Assembly: GCA_018350325.1 (NCBI GenBank)
Contig: JAEVLN010000005.1
Span: 1,498,142-1,562,141, forward strand
Source of the DNA: Globodera rostochiensis
Taxonomy: Eukaryota > Nematoda > Chromadorea > Rhabditida > Heteroderidae
Reading direction: 5' to 3'
DNA length: 64,000 nucleotides
In this document: in pieces, positions 41,311-52,262 of the stretch
Layout: every line of letters begins with the position of its first letter
How positions within the stretch are numbered: position 1 is the stretch's first letter
The notes under the pieces: model-generated
The model's input: the letters and a program-made list of their open reading frames with translations, nothing else
Databases searched by the model: none
Told to the model about the DNA's origin: nothing
Translations under genes and position numbers: made by a program

Positions 41311-41442
41311 ATGTCACACCATCGTGCTGTTGACCAAACCCCCCGTCCTCGTTCAGACTCTGTGGTCCAAAAAATGTTTAAGGGCAGCGCCTGGCTTAAG
41401 GGCGCTGTCAAGTCTTTGGCATATAATGGCTTAAAAGAGTAG
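41311..41442 (+). CDS. Candidate small protein (43 residues)
   Basis: ATG at 41311 to TAG at 41440-41442. The amino half is polar (SHHRAVDQTPRPRSDSVVQ); the carboxy half KMFKGSAWLKGAVKSLAYNG would form an amphipathic basic helix. It follows a TATA box and a pyrimidine-rich leader, and an upstream two-codon ORF (ATG GGT TGA at 41291) lies in the leader. No signal peptide, no family recognised. Base composition is more GC-rich than the family genes. It could also be the 5' exon of the collagen gene just downstream, but the frames and spacing give no support. Confidence 0.35.
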   Translation: MSHHRAVDQTPRPRSDSVVQKMFKGSAWLKGAVKSLAYNGLKE

Positions 41443-41546
41443 ATCAAAAAAATCTGATCATGATCTAAGGGTTGGAAGGACCCGATTATTTCAACAACAA
41501 CAAAAAAATTATTTAACCCCGAGTAAAATTTAAACGTCATATTGTT

Positions 41547-42326
41547 TTGTCTCCATCTATTGCTTTCGCTGTTGCGCGTTCTGCACGACAGGCGTACGGC
41601 GGTGGAGGTGCAGAAGCGGGAGGCGCGTCAACACATGGCGGAGACGCACCTGCAGCAGGCTTCGGTCGTGCAGCGGCGCCAGGCTTTTGCAAGCCGTGCT
41701 GCGCGCCAGGTTCACCCGGCCCGTCGGGACGGCCTGGGCGGCACGGAAGGCCTGGGAAACCGGGCGCGCCCGGTGTGCCCGGAGCCATTGGTGCTGGACC
41801 AGCAATTTGTGAGTTTTTCGAGAAAATTTCAATTTTTTTTGATATTTAGTTTAAAGGGACCAGGTCCGCCTGGGCCACCCGATGAACTGGGACCGGCTGG
41901 CGAGTTTGGAGCCGGTGAGTAGCAATGTTATAAGCAAAAATTATCAGAGATAAATTTATTTTTATTAATTATTTTTTTGCTATTTTTAGAGGGGCTTCCC
42001 GGACGCCCCGCCCAGAAGGCGCGACTGGTGAGCAAGGGCCGAAAGGACCGCCCGGATCCCCTGGCGAGAAGGGCCCAATTGGTCAGCCAGGAGAGTGAGT
42101 TCGTTGAATGTTTTGCAATAAATTTTTGTACATTACAGAGCCGGACAGCCCGCCCCCGCGGAACAATTAGTGTCGGGAGGGGCTGGACAGCCCGGTACAA
42201 ATGCATCGTTTTGTTTAATTGTTGTCAAATTGAAATGCTTTTAGGTGAAACAGGACCGCATGGGCCTCCGGGACCGCCTGGACCCCCCCGGATCTCCGGG
42301 CCTACCCGGCACACTTGGGCCTAAAG
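41547..42326 (+). pseudogene. Cuticle-collagen-like gene, 5 exons, damaged
   Basis: Five collagen segments with GT-AG borders: to 41808, 41850-41914, 41990-42094, 42139-42194, 42245-42326. The first carries RSARQAYGG (an RxxR cleavage site of cuticle collagens), the cysteine cluster GFCKPCCAPGSPG and GRPGRHGRPGKPGAPGVPGA. Then GPGPPGPPDELGPAGEFGAG, EGATGEQGPKGPPGSPGEKG, GQPAPAEQLVSGGAGQP and GETGPHGPPGPPGPP. Two single-base indels at G/C runs (about 42010 and 42288) break Gly-X-Y periodicity. No amino-terminal membrane segment or 3' exons are found. A damaged structural cuticle protein gene, or an intact one with sequence errors. Confidence 0.75.
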
Positions 42327-42827
42327 GTAGACAAACGAAAATGTTTATTTTTACCGAAAGTTTAAAAATATTTTTAATAAAAAATTGTATTTTTATATGA
42401 AAAGGTTTTGCCAAATTTTAATTAATTTTTCAATCGCTAAATATTATTAATTTTACAATTTCTGTTGCACAATTTAGTGTTTTAAAAAAATCAATTTTCG
42501 ATAACAAAAAGAGTCCAAATGCCATAAAAATCTGCGGCGCAAAATTGAATTTTTCCTGCGGCGCAAAGATTGTAAAGGAAAAGTTACAAAAACATTGTCT
42601 TTATCTGTGGCGTAAATGCCAACAGAAACGGAAATGTCACTTTTCCACCAGGGCGAATTTTAACTATTTAAAAATATAGAATATTATTATTCTAAGAGGT
42701 CCCAGGAATATTGATTTGGTCCCGGTTCAAAAGATAAAAAATAATGTCAAAAATATTGATTTGGGTAAGATAACTATTAAATAGATATATTTGAATGAAT
42801 GCCCATTTCAATCGCGTTCTGAATAAA
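42327..42827 (+). promoter_or_regulatory. Upstream region of copy 16
   Basis: 42545-42660 is a direct repeat of 16255-16388. 42705-42800 is the first-type block: CCAGGAATATTGATTTGGTC, AAATATTGATTTGGGTAAGA, GAATGCCCATTTCAATCG. 42410-42480 is AT-rich. Confidence 0.55.
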
Positions 42828-43850
42828 ATGGAAAAGTTTTGGATTTTTATTTCGGTTTTATTTTTTGCAAATAATTCATTCGAAAAAGCCGAATCCGTAC
42901 AATTGGAGGAATTGGAGGAATTGCCACTCAATCCATTTGATGAAATATTCGGAGAAGGCTGGTGGGACAATGCCAAATCCGAAGAATGGGATAAATTAAC
43001 GCTTGAACACAATTTCCATTGCCAAATCGACCGGCAGAACACCCAAATTGGACAAATTGAACCCAATTCAACTGATCAGAATCCTCCACTCACAGAGTCT
43101 GATCACTCTGGACAAATTGAACCCAATTCAACTGATCAGAATCCTCCTCTCACAGAGTCTGTTCACTCTGATAATGCCAAAAATGGCAAAAAACAGAAAG
43201 AAATTACTTCAAACGAAAAACATAAAATAATCGACAAATTCCACAAAATAAAAGACGAATTAATGCAAAAAGGAAAATATTCAAATTCAACAAAAGAAAG
43301 AACTAAAGTTGAGGAAAAAATTGCTAAAGATTTAAAAGTCAGTCGCTCAAAAATATATAAATGGAAAAAAGAATTTGGCTTAAGTCAAATAAATTTAAAA
43401 AATGAACGAAAAAATTTGGTAGAGAAATTTGATCAAATGAAAGCCGAGTTAAAGCGTGACGGAATCAAAAATTCTTATCCCAATCAAATAAATGAAACTG
43501 TCGCGAAAGAATTGGGCCTCAGTTTTAAAACAATTTACAGGTGGAAAAATGAAATTGGCCAAACCGGTGAGTATTTGGAGCCCAATTTAATTATTTATTT
43601 ATATTAATTAAATTCTTTTACAGCACCAAACCATAAATACCGCCACAACGAACAAAAAGAATTGATGAAACGTTATTATGAAATTAAGGACAAAACTAAA
43701 ATTAGTGACGAGAACATTGCCAAAATGTTGAATATTGGAACAAACACTTTGGTTAGATGGAAAAGACATATTAAACGACAGCAATTTCATCCAAATTCTG
43801 TTGATGGTCATGAAGAGAATGCCGTGTCAAATTTTCAGGAAAATCCTTAA
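42828..43850 (+). CDS. Secreted tandem-HTH family protein, copy 16
   Basis: Exons 42828-43566 and 43624-43850, intron 57 bp, about 321 residues. Start MEKFWIFISVLFFANNS chosen over an ATG 33 bases upstream. FDEIFGEGWWDNAKSEEW motif, HCQIDRQNTQIGQIEPNST, two 20-residue repeats (the second ending TESVHS), lysine-rich linker. HTH1 ends SKIYKWKKEFGLS, HTH2 KTIYRWKNEIGQT, HTH3 NIGTNTLVRWKRHIKRQQ; the tail has lost several residues (DGHEENAVSNFQENP). Donor is ACCG/GTGAGT. No disabling change. Confidence 0.8.
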
Positions 43851-44469
43851 AATAAATTTATTTTTGCAAATGTAACTTACACTATTTGGACTTGTGTATT
43901 AAATACAATAAACAGTTAATCAAACCTTATTAATTGATTAAACGTTATCGTAACTTATTTACCAATTACTTCTAAATAAGACTTTTGCATTTATTTGTAC
44001 TTGGAGTTTCTGCAAGCCGTGCTGCATGACAGGTCCACCCGGCCCGTCGGCGGACGTCTTTATGGTTTGATGCTTTTTGATGGCTTTTAGCTGTTATTGC
44101 AACTTTTTTCTGCTGTTCTTGAAGATTTTTGTTGTGGTTTTTAGAAGTGTGTGAATAAAATGTAAATTTTATCTTAACTTTTAAATATTTGGCGTAATGA
44201 TTGTACACGAATTTAATAATAATTACCTGGGCTGATATTTTTCGGTTTGATAATGTCCAAATAGAGGCTTAAAATAGGTTTTAAAAAATGTTAAAAATAG
44301 GCTTAAAAATCCGGGTTTATAAGCAAAAATAGGTGTAAAAATAACCTGATGGCTTTAAAACTTGATTCAGTCGAGATATTTCACATCTTTTTTAAATATT
44401 AAAAAAAAACTATAAAAACTGAACTTTTTCGAAATATCTAAAATGCCTGAGAATTTTTATCTTTACTGA
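43851..44469. other. Spacer with collagen shard
   Basis: 44008-44052 repeats the collagen cysteine cluster at 41683-41733 (FCKPCCMTGPPGPS) with nothing else of that gene. 44260-44345 repeats AATAGGCTTAAAAAT-like words. The remainder is AT-rich. Confidence 0.55.
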
Positions 44470-44715
44470 AATTAATTTTAAAATTACAACGGAAATTCTA
44501 TTTGGGGAAATTTTCTAAAATTTTAGTCTTAAAGAATTTCTGCCAAAAATTTTCTTAATTTTTAAAGAATAATAAAATATTCACATATTTTTAATTCTAA
44601 TAAATATTATTTAGCTCCAATAAAAAATGATTCAAGTGATAAATGACAGCCCACAATTGAAATGGGCATTCATATAAATCAATTCTTCCACCCGAATCAA
44701 TATTCCTGACATCTC
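44470..44715 (-). promoter_or_regulatory. Orphan family upstream block
   Basis: Minus strand: GAGATGTCAGGAATATTGAT, TCGGGTGGAAGAATTG, GAATGCCCATTTCAATTGTG, then the AT-rich leader. The leader runs into unrelated sequence at about 44470 with no family coding region, so the gene has been lost. Confidence 0.6.
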
Positions 44716-45026
44716 ATCACAAATTTTTAAGACACTGGAGATTCTCCGAATGCTAGCGGCACATCGACGGCACTTTCAAATGTGCCCAAGCATTGTGGGA
44801 GCAGTGTTTTGTGGTCAGGGGGGCGCTTGCCAGGGCCATCGACATCAAAAAAATGTTACGTCCTCTCTCTAATTTTAGGATTTTAGTCCAACCTCTTTAA
44901 GAACATTTGATCGGAATCAATCAATAACTTTATAAATTGAACAGAAAGGAAATGTGAAAGAAGAAATGATGGACGTCGTATAAATGCTGATCAAAGTTTT
45001 TTTAGCTATCGCATTTCGTGCAATAT
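44716..45026. other. Non-coding stretch
   Basis: No gene, satellite or element end recognised. Confidence 0.3.
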
Positions 45027-46044
45027 CACGCGATTAGAGTTGGTCGGGACCGGGATTTTTGGGAAAAATCGGGACCGGGATTGACCGGGATCGTGAAAGC
45101 CGGGATCGGGATCGGGACCAGCATCTCAAACCGGGACCGGGATCGGGATCGGGATTTTGCCTTTTCAAAAACCGGGACCGGGAAACGGGAAAAACCGGGA
45201 CTGGCATTCAAAAAAAAATTTTTTTTTGTAATGATTACAAGGTGAAACCAAATTTTTTTTTTATTTCAAAAATATATTCCCCATTTCTTTAACGTCGATT
45301 GCATCACCAAAAACGGGTTTTGAATCACTCGAAATTATTGAAAAAAAGCAAATTATTTTAGAAAAGTAAAGGGTCCTCCCTGTGGTTTGCGGAAAATCGT
45401 CGACCCTCCGGTTAAAGAATTTGGAGGGAGGACGGCTTTTTGCGAATTCTGCTTATTCCTGGGGGGGGGGGGGGGGGGGTCGGCTGTGCCGATAGGCGCC
45501 GCCGAAGAAAATTTGTAATTTTTTGCTTAATTTGTTAAGAGATTTGCACTTTTTATGGAGTTTTTTAGGAGAGGTAAGGGGTCCGTAGAATTTTTTTACA
45601 AAATTTAACAAGATTTGTTAAGAAAATTGGTCCAAAAAGTACGAATGTAGCACAACAACAGGGCCTACCCTATGGTTTTATGAGTTCAGTTAACCAAAAA
45701 AATGAAATGTATTTGTGAATTGTATCTAAAATCATTTGCACACTAGAGGATCTGAACCACCAACTCACCCAAAAAGCCCCCACCACTCACCACTATACTA
45801 CAACCAGGCATAATTTGGTGCTCAAAAATCCCATCCTTAGGGGTGTACTTTTTTCCCGGTTAGTCCCGGTGCGACCGGGACCGGGATCGGGATTTCGCCT
45901 TTTCAAAAACCGAGACCGGGATCGGGATCGGGATTACGATTTTTCAAAAACCGGGACCGGGATCGGGATCGGGATTCCAAAAACCGGGAATTTCCCGACC
46001 GGTCCCGGTCGGGATTCCCGGTCCCGACCAACTCTACACGCGAT
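45027..46044. mobile_element. hAT-like element with GGGACCGGGATC arrays
   Basis: Element 45035-46036 (1,002 bp). TIRs start TAGAGTTGGTCGGGACCGGG and match the complement at the right end over 21 bases. Perfect 8-bp target duplication CACGCGAT (45027-45034, 46037-46044). Both subterminal regions (to 45215 and from 45865) are arrays of GGGACCGGGATCGGGATCGG. The centre carries an inverted hairpin/poly(C) repeat with a G run at 45462-45479 and GGTGCCGATAGGCGCC-type sequence. No transposase. Confidence 0.9.
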
Positions 46045-46867
46045 ATTACACCTCTAACGATTGGATTTTTTTAAATTTAAAAATAATGTCAGAATGCCAT
46101 AAAAGTGAAAATTACAATTTTTTTGAAAAACTAGCCCATTCCATTAGCAAAAATAATTAATTCTCGAATATTACATTTATCTCGCTGGTCGATCGTTAGA
46201 GATTAGAATCTTTACAATTTTTTATTTTATCAGAATACATAAATGGCAACAAATTTGATTTTTAGCAGGATTTTCTTTCTTTTTGGATTTTCCCTGCTAA
46301 ATTTAAAATTTCTAGTGTCCAAATTTCTAACTTTAATTTTGCTTTTTTATTTTATTTAATTTATTTAACAGAGCAATTTTCTTAACAAACATTGTTAAAA
46401 TCTTAAAAAATGGCCATTTTTAAAGGTTTGATTGCAAATCTCTTAACAAAAACAACAAAAGTTCTTGGAGGCGCCTATCGGCACCGTCACCCCCCCCCCT
46501 GCATTCAAGAAATAAACGAAATTTTCAATTTTACTTTTGGCAACAAAAAAATATCGCTATCGCGCGATATATATCGCATTTTTTTAATGTGCTAAAATGC
46601 CAAAATATGTGCTAAAAATCCCAAAAAATGCCAAAATATGTGCTAAATATGTGCCAAAATCTAGTCAGTTTATGCATAAATTTATCTATCTTTATTAATT
46701 TTGCTCCTACAGTTGTAAATATAATATTTTTCACATGGTCTGGAAAATTTTATAAAAAATATCAAAAGTAAAAAATTCTAGGGAAAATGTGGTGCTTTTT
46801 GGTTCAAGAAAAAGTCATTTTTTAGGGGTGCATTTTTAAAATTTTTAAAAAGTCGATCCTTAGGCGT
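46045..46867. repeat. Spacer with partial hairpin/poly(C) repeat
   Basis: 46360-46500 carries CTTAACAAACATTGTTAAAA, GGAGGCGCCTATCGGCACCG and nine to ten C. 46560-46670 repeats GTGCTAAAATGCCAAAATAT words. No gene. Confidence 0.5.
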
Positions 46868-48051
46868 CCTGAACATTTGCCGCGGCATTCTCTTCCACAG
46901 AATGTCCGTCTACAGAATTTTGATGCAATTTTTGTCGTTTAAATTGCTTTTTCCATCTAACCAAAGTGTTTGTTCCAATATTCAACATTTTGGCAATGTC
47001 TCCGTCATTAATTTTAGGTTTTTGTCCTTAATTTTATAATAATGTTTCATCAATTCCATTTGTTCGGAGTGGGAGTGTTTATTTTGTGCTGTAAAAGAAT
47101 TTTTTGTTTAATGTAAATTGGAAGCTTAATAATACTTTTATAATTTGTCATATTTTTTCTTCAGCTTTATTGTAAAATACCTCAATTTTACTATGTAAAA
47201 AAAGTTTTTAAATCTTAGACAAACCCCGACCGATTCGAGTAACCCAACCCCGACAATCTCACCCCCGAAAAAAACACCAAACTCCGCATCTTAATCACGG
47301 CGGGGTGCCAACCCTACTTCAAATAAACTTACTATTTAATGTAAGCTCAAATTTAGGCTTTTAATAAATATTTAAGAATAAATCTGACCGGTTTGGCTAA
47401 ATTCACGTTTCCAATTGGAAATTGTTCTATCAGTTATGCCCAACTCTTTTGCGACAATTTCATTTATTTGTTTGGGATAAGAGTTTTTGAATCCGGCCCG
47501 CTTTAACTCGGCTTTTCTCTGATCAAATTTCTCGACCAAATTTTTACGTTCATTTTTTGGATTTCTTAGACTTTGACCAAACTCATTTTTCCATTTATAT
47601 TTTTTTTTGCGATTGACTTTTAAATGTATAGCAATTTTATCCTCAATTTGATTCCATTCTTTTGTTGAATATTTTCCTTTTTGCTTAAATTCGTTTTTTA
47701 TTGCGAGGAATTTGTCTATTATTTTACCTTTTTCATTTGAAGTAATTTGTTCACCATTTTCGGCATTATCAGAGTGATCCGACTCCGTGAGAGGAGGATT
47801 CTGATCAGTTGAATTGGGTTCAATTTGTCCAATTTGGGTGTTCTGCCGATCGATTTGGTGAAGGGCATTTTGTTCAAGCGTTAATTTATCCCATTCGTCG
47901 GCCTTGTCATTGTCCCACCATTCATCTACGAATATTTCATCAAATGTTTGGAGTGGCAATTCTTCCAATTCCTCCAATTGTACGGATTCGGCTTTGTCTA
48001 TTAAATTTGTTGCAAAGAATGACACAAAATTAAAACCCAAAAATATTCCAT
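46868..48051 (-). pseudogene. Tandem-HTH family protein, copy 17 (frameshifted)
   Basis: Exon 1 48051-47389 is 663 nt, one short of 3n+1: a base is lost in the leader (ATG GAA TAT TTT TGG then shift near 48028), so the signal peptide is not in frame with FFATNLIDKAES, although a longer upstream frame happens to stay open. FDEIFVDEWWDNDKADEW motif, one repeat, HTH1 (KKYKWKNEFGQS), HTH2 (RTISNWKREFSQT). The intron is 300 bp with donor GTCAGA. Exon 2 (47088-46868) has another one-base deletion before HTH3 (DKNLKLM) and an altered end. Confidence 0.7.
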
Positions 48052-48504
48052 TTTCACAATTTAATAAATTGTATAGCAGCGTAGATAAAAAAGATGATTG
48101 AAAGTAATAAATGGCAGCATACAATTGAAATGGGCTTTCACCTAAATCATATTCTTTAATGATTATCTCACCCTAATCAATATTCCTGACAACAAAAATT
48201 AATGCTAGCAACAAAGTCCTTAAGCGCCTTGCACTTCTTCCCATCAACATTCCCCATTAATTTACATCTAGTTTAATTCTTAGTAAAATATGTACTTAAT
48301 TCGTAGTCAAATCTTTGATAACGAACCATCAATTTTTAATGACTCTTTTTGCACACAAATCAAAGTTTATAAGAAAAAAGAACGCAAGCATTAAAACACA
48401 TAGACCAAATCAATGATTTGGCTACTTTAATGATGATACTCGATTTTCTGAACATTTGACATGGCATTCTCAGCCCATTTTAGCATTGAGCCCCGACCCT
48501 CCGG
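48052..48504 (-). promoter_or_regulatory. First-type upstream block of copy 17
   Basis: Minus strand: CAGGAATATTGATTAGGGTG, AAAGCCCATTTCAATTGT at 48120-48140. Further upstream (48200-48450) is AT-rich with no gene; 48440-48475 resembles the family tail (TTTCTGAACATTTGACATGG). Confidence 0.5.
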
Positions 48505-49355
48505 ACAATCCGTCAGAGGACAATCTGTCAGTAAAGGATAACCCGTCAGAGGACAATCCGTCAGTGAAGGACAATCCGTCAGTGAAGGACAATCCGTCAG
48601 TGAAGGACAATCCGTCAGTGAAGGACAATCCGTCAGTGAAGGACAATCCGTCAGTGAAGGACAATCCGTCAGTGAAGGACAATCCGTCAGTGAAGGACAA
48701 TCCGTCAGAAAATTTTACTTGGTGAGGGGAAGGCAGTGGTGGGTTCGAATCCCGATTTAGTAACTATTTATTTAGCTTTTTAAGTGCAAATCCCAACAAA
48801 ATTGCTAAAAGTCAAACATGACGTGAACTCCTTCAAATAATTTTTTTTTCAGAAATTACAAAATTCCCTTCACTCTTGAGATTTTTAAAGTGAACGGATT
48901 TAAATAAAATTATATTTTATGCTAGCCTAGTGAAGACATTGCTAGATTTTTTATGAAAAAAATGCTGAATTCTTATAAAAATTTTATGAACTAAATTTTC
49001 TCCGACCCCCGATCCCAGACCCCGACCCCCGACAATTGGGTCCTCCCTGACCCCGACAATTGGGTCCTCCCTGACCCCGACCCCCGACAATTGGGTCCTC
49101 CCCGACCCCCGACTTTCCCGCCCCCGAGGGGTCGGGGAGGAACCCTAATCTTATTAGGACGTTTTTTAACCGCGCCAACTTGTAGGCACAATTGATCATC
49201 CAAATAAAAGATTTAAATTGTTTTAGACAGAAAAATTTTCTGACGGATTGTCCTCTGACGGATTGGGCACTGACGGATTGTCCTCTGACGGATTGTCCAC
49301 TAACGGATTGCCCTCTGACGTTGTCCTCTGACAGATTGTCCTCTGACGGATTGGA
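48505..49355. mobile_element. Foldback-like element with inverted minisatellite ends
   Basis: Left end 48505-48710: about 11 units of an 18-bp repeat GTGAAGGACAATCCGTCA, ending CAATCCGTCAGAAAATTTT. Right end 49236-49355: AAAATTTTCTGACGGATTG followed by about seven units of the complementary motif (CTGACGGATTGTCC). The arrays are inverted relative to each other around 525 bp of unique sequence, the layout of Foldback elements. The middle contains a tRNA-like box (GTGGGTTCGAATCCC at 48740) and a GACCCCGACAATTGGGTCCT array (49010-49115). Confidence 0.65.
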
Positions 49356-49697
49356 ACTTCCGAAAAACGTTAAAAAATATGCGAAAAGGCTTTTTAAACC
49401 TTCTTAATTATACGTTAAATAAGAAAAAAAGTAAGTTTTAAGCATTAGGGTATTAAACGTGCCATTTTCGGTGCATATTTCGGCATTTTTGGCATATTTT
49501 GGTGCATATTTTGGCCTTTTTTGGTGCATATAGATCCCAGCTCTATTGATAACAAAAAAGAACGCAATCATGAAAACACACAAACCAAATCAATGAATGT
49601 ATAAAGTGTCCATGTTTAAATTGTCTGATGGGAGAAATGTCATTGTACTAAATTTCAAGCGATAATACTCAAAAATACGGACTATTGATAAATCGTT
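49356..49697. other. Spacer
   Basis: 49450-49530 repeats GTGCATATTTCGGCATTTTT-like words. No gene. Confidence 0.35.
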
Positions 49698-49955
49698 TCA
49701 TTCAAATACATTTGCCGCGGCATTTTCTTCCGCAGAATGTCCATAGACAGAATTTGGATGAAATTGCTGTCGTTTAAATTGCTTTTTCCATCTAATCAAA
49801 GTGGTACTTCCAATATTCAACATTTTGGCAATGTTCTTGTCACTATTTTTAGGATTTGCGTCTTTAATTTCATAATAAAGTTTCATCAATTCCTTTTGTT
49901 CGCTGTCGGAGTGTTTATGGTTTGGTGCTGTAAAAGAGTTTTATTTAATATAAAA

Positions 49956-52262
49956 TCTATATATAAAAAGTTGAATGTGTGTTTGTCTGTTTGTCCTGAC
50001 GTGGTAGGGGATTTGAATTAGCGGGGAAATTTCGCGTAAAAATAATTGTTTGAATTTCAGTACTAAAGAAGTGAAGAAGGGCAGACGAAAGATTTCAAAG
50101 AAACAGTCTGGCAAGTGAAGAGACTTTTGCCGGAGAAAGAGAGGAATGAGACGATGGGGGGAGATTGGGGATTGGTAAAGAAAAAATAAGTGATACAACC
50201 AGCCGAGTCCATAGTGTTGTGGATGAGCGCGTTATCCTGCACTGTTTAATGTGTGGGTTCAATTCCGGAACATTAAAACAATTTTTTCAATTATTTAATA
50301 TTAAACTAAAAATTTTTTAATAGCTTTTTTTATTAAAAAAACAAAATTATAAATTTTTAAAGGCAAATGATTTTTGTTAAAACCTTTAAACAAAGGGAGA
50401 AAGTCAAAATGCCACAGGGAAAAGCCAAAACCCGGGAAAATGCCAAGGGGAAAAGCTAAAATTGGGAAAAACGCCAAGGGGGAAAAGTGCCAGAAGGGAA
50501 AATCAAGAAAGAAACGTGCCAACAAGTGCAAATGCCAGCAGTGAAAATGCCAAAAAGAAAGTGCTAAAAAGTAAAACTGCCAAGGAGAAAAGCCAAAAGC
50601 GGGAAAAGGGAGAAAGTCAAAATGCCAAAGGGAAAAGCCAAGCTGGGTAAATGCCAAGGGGAAAAGCTAAAATTGGGAAAAACGCCAAGGGGAAAAAAAA
50701 GTAAAACTGCCAAGAAAAGCCAAAAGCGTGAAAAATGCCTTGGGAGAAAAGTGCCATAAGATAAAAATCAAAAGAAAAAAGTGCCAAAAGGTGAAAGCCA
50801 GACGGGATAATTAAGAGATGAAAGTGCCATAAGATGAAATGCCAAGAGGGAAAAGTGCCAGAAGGGAAAAGTGCAGAGCGGGTAAAAATGCCGTAAGAGA
50901 AAATGCCAAAAGGTAAAAGCCAAAAGGAGAAAAGGTAAAAGGGAGAAAATGCCAAGAGAGAACAGTGAGAGGGAAAAGTGCCAAGCGAGAAAAGTGCCAG
51001 AAGGTAAAATGCCATAAGATGAAAATGCCAAGAGGGTAAAGTGCCAAAGGGAAAATGCCAATAAAGAAAGTGCCCTAAAAGAAAATGCCAGAAAGAAAGT
51101 GCCTTGCCAAGAAAGAACGTGCCAAAAGGGAAAATGTCAAAATGGAAAAGTGCTAAAAGGCAAAATGCCAAGAGGGAACGGTGCCAAAAGGGGAAAAAGC
51201 TAAAATCAAGAGGGAAAAGTGCCACAAGATGAAAATGCCAAAAGGAAAAAGTGCCAAAAGGTGAAATCCACGGGGAAAAGCCAAAGCGGGGAAAAGTGCC
51301 ACAAGATGAAAATGCCAAAAGGAAAAAGTGCTAAAAGGTGAAATGCCACGGGGGAAAAGCCAAAAGCGGGGAAAAGTGCCAATCGAGAATGTGACAAAAG
51401 GGAAAAAGAGAGAAAATGTCAAGAGGAATAGTGCCAAGAGGGAAAAGTGCCAAAAGGGAAAAAAAGAGAAAATGCCAAGAAGAATAGTGCCAAGAGGAAA
51501 AAGTGCCAAGCGGCAAAAGTGCCAAAAGGTAAAATGCCAAAAGGGCAAAGTACCCAAAGGGGAAACGGTAAAAAGGGAGAAAATGCCAAGAGGCAACAGT
51601 GCCAAAAGGGAAAAATGCCATAAGATGAAGATGCCTAAAGGATAAAGTGCCAAAAGGCGCGGGGGAAAAGAGAGAAAATGCCAAGAGGAAAAAGTGCCAA
51701 GCGGCACAAGAGGCAACAGTGTCAAAAGGGAAAATCAAGAGGGGAAAATGCGATAAGATGAAGATGCCTAAAGAAAAAAGTGCCAAAAGGTGAAATGCCA
51801 CGGGGAAAAGCCAAAAGCGGGGAAAATGCCACAAGATGAAAATGCCAAGAGGAAAAAGTGCAAAGCGGCAAAAGTGCCAAAAGGCATAATGCCAAAAAGG
51901 AAAAGTGCCAAAGGGGAAAAGGTAAAAAGGTAGAAAATGCCAAGAGGAATAGTGCCAAGAGGGAAAACTGCCAAAAGGTGAAATGCCACGGGGGAAAAGC
52001 CAAAAGCCGAGAAAATGCCAAAGGGGGGAAAGTGCCAAAAGCAGAAAAGTGAGATGGGGGAATGTGCCAAACGTGGGTAAAGCCAAAAGTTGGAAAATGT
52101 CAAAAGGTTAAAACGCCAAGAGGAAAAAGTGCCAAAAGCGGAAAAATGTCAAAAGAAGAAAATTCTAAGGATAAAAAGCTTTGAAGTATTTCATCAAATC
52201 TGTTCATAACATATCCGTACTTCTAGCGGTTGGTGCGCCGTTAGGCGCACCTAAACCGCTAG
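49956..52262 (+). mobile_element. Non-autonomous Helitron
   Basis: 5' end TCTATATATAAAAAGTTGAA, 3' end CTAG, inserted between A (49955) and T (52263), as known for Helitrons. Near the 3' end is a perfect 8-bp stem GGTGCGCC-GTTA-GGCGCACC (52232-52251), extended by CTAGCGGTT/AAACCGCTAG. No Rep-helicase frame; the body is mainly a purine-rich minisatellite. A tRNA-like box (GTGGGTTCAATTCCGG) is at 50258-50273. Inserted in the intron of the family gene on the opposite strand. Confidence 0.9.
50395..52170 (+). repeat. Purine-rich minisatellite inside the Helitron
   Basis: Roughly 100 degenerate units of 15-18 bp of the type AAAATGCCAAGAGGGAAAAG and AAGTGCCAAAAGGTG. Long F/W/H-rich open frames on the minus strand arise from this composition and are not genes. 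Confidence 0.9.

Noticed and set aside
41542..41922. Alternative frames over the collagen (RRTAVEVQKREARQHMAETH and others)
   Set aside because: GC-rich shadow frames; the Gly-X-Y frame with RxxR and CxxCC explains the sequence.
48505..48710. CRISPR-like array
   Set aside because: Repeats are contiguous 18-bp units without unique spacers, in a spliced eukaryotic locus, and are mirrored at 49236-49355.
49698..49955. Solo exon 2 as an independent gene fragment
   Set aside because: The residual intron of 57 bp after Helitron removal links it to exon 1 at 52954-52292.
50301..52103. F/W/H-rich minus-strand open frames up to 251 codons
   Set aside because: They are products of the purine-rich minisatellite inside the Helitron and have no start, splice or domain support.
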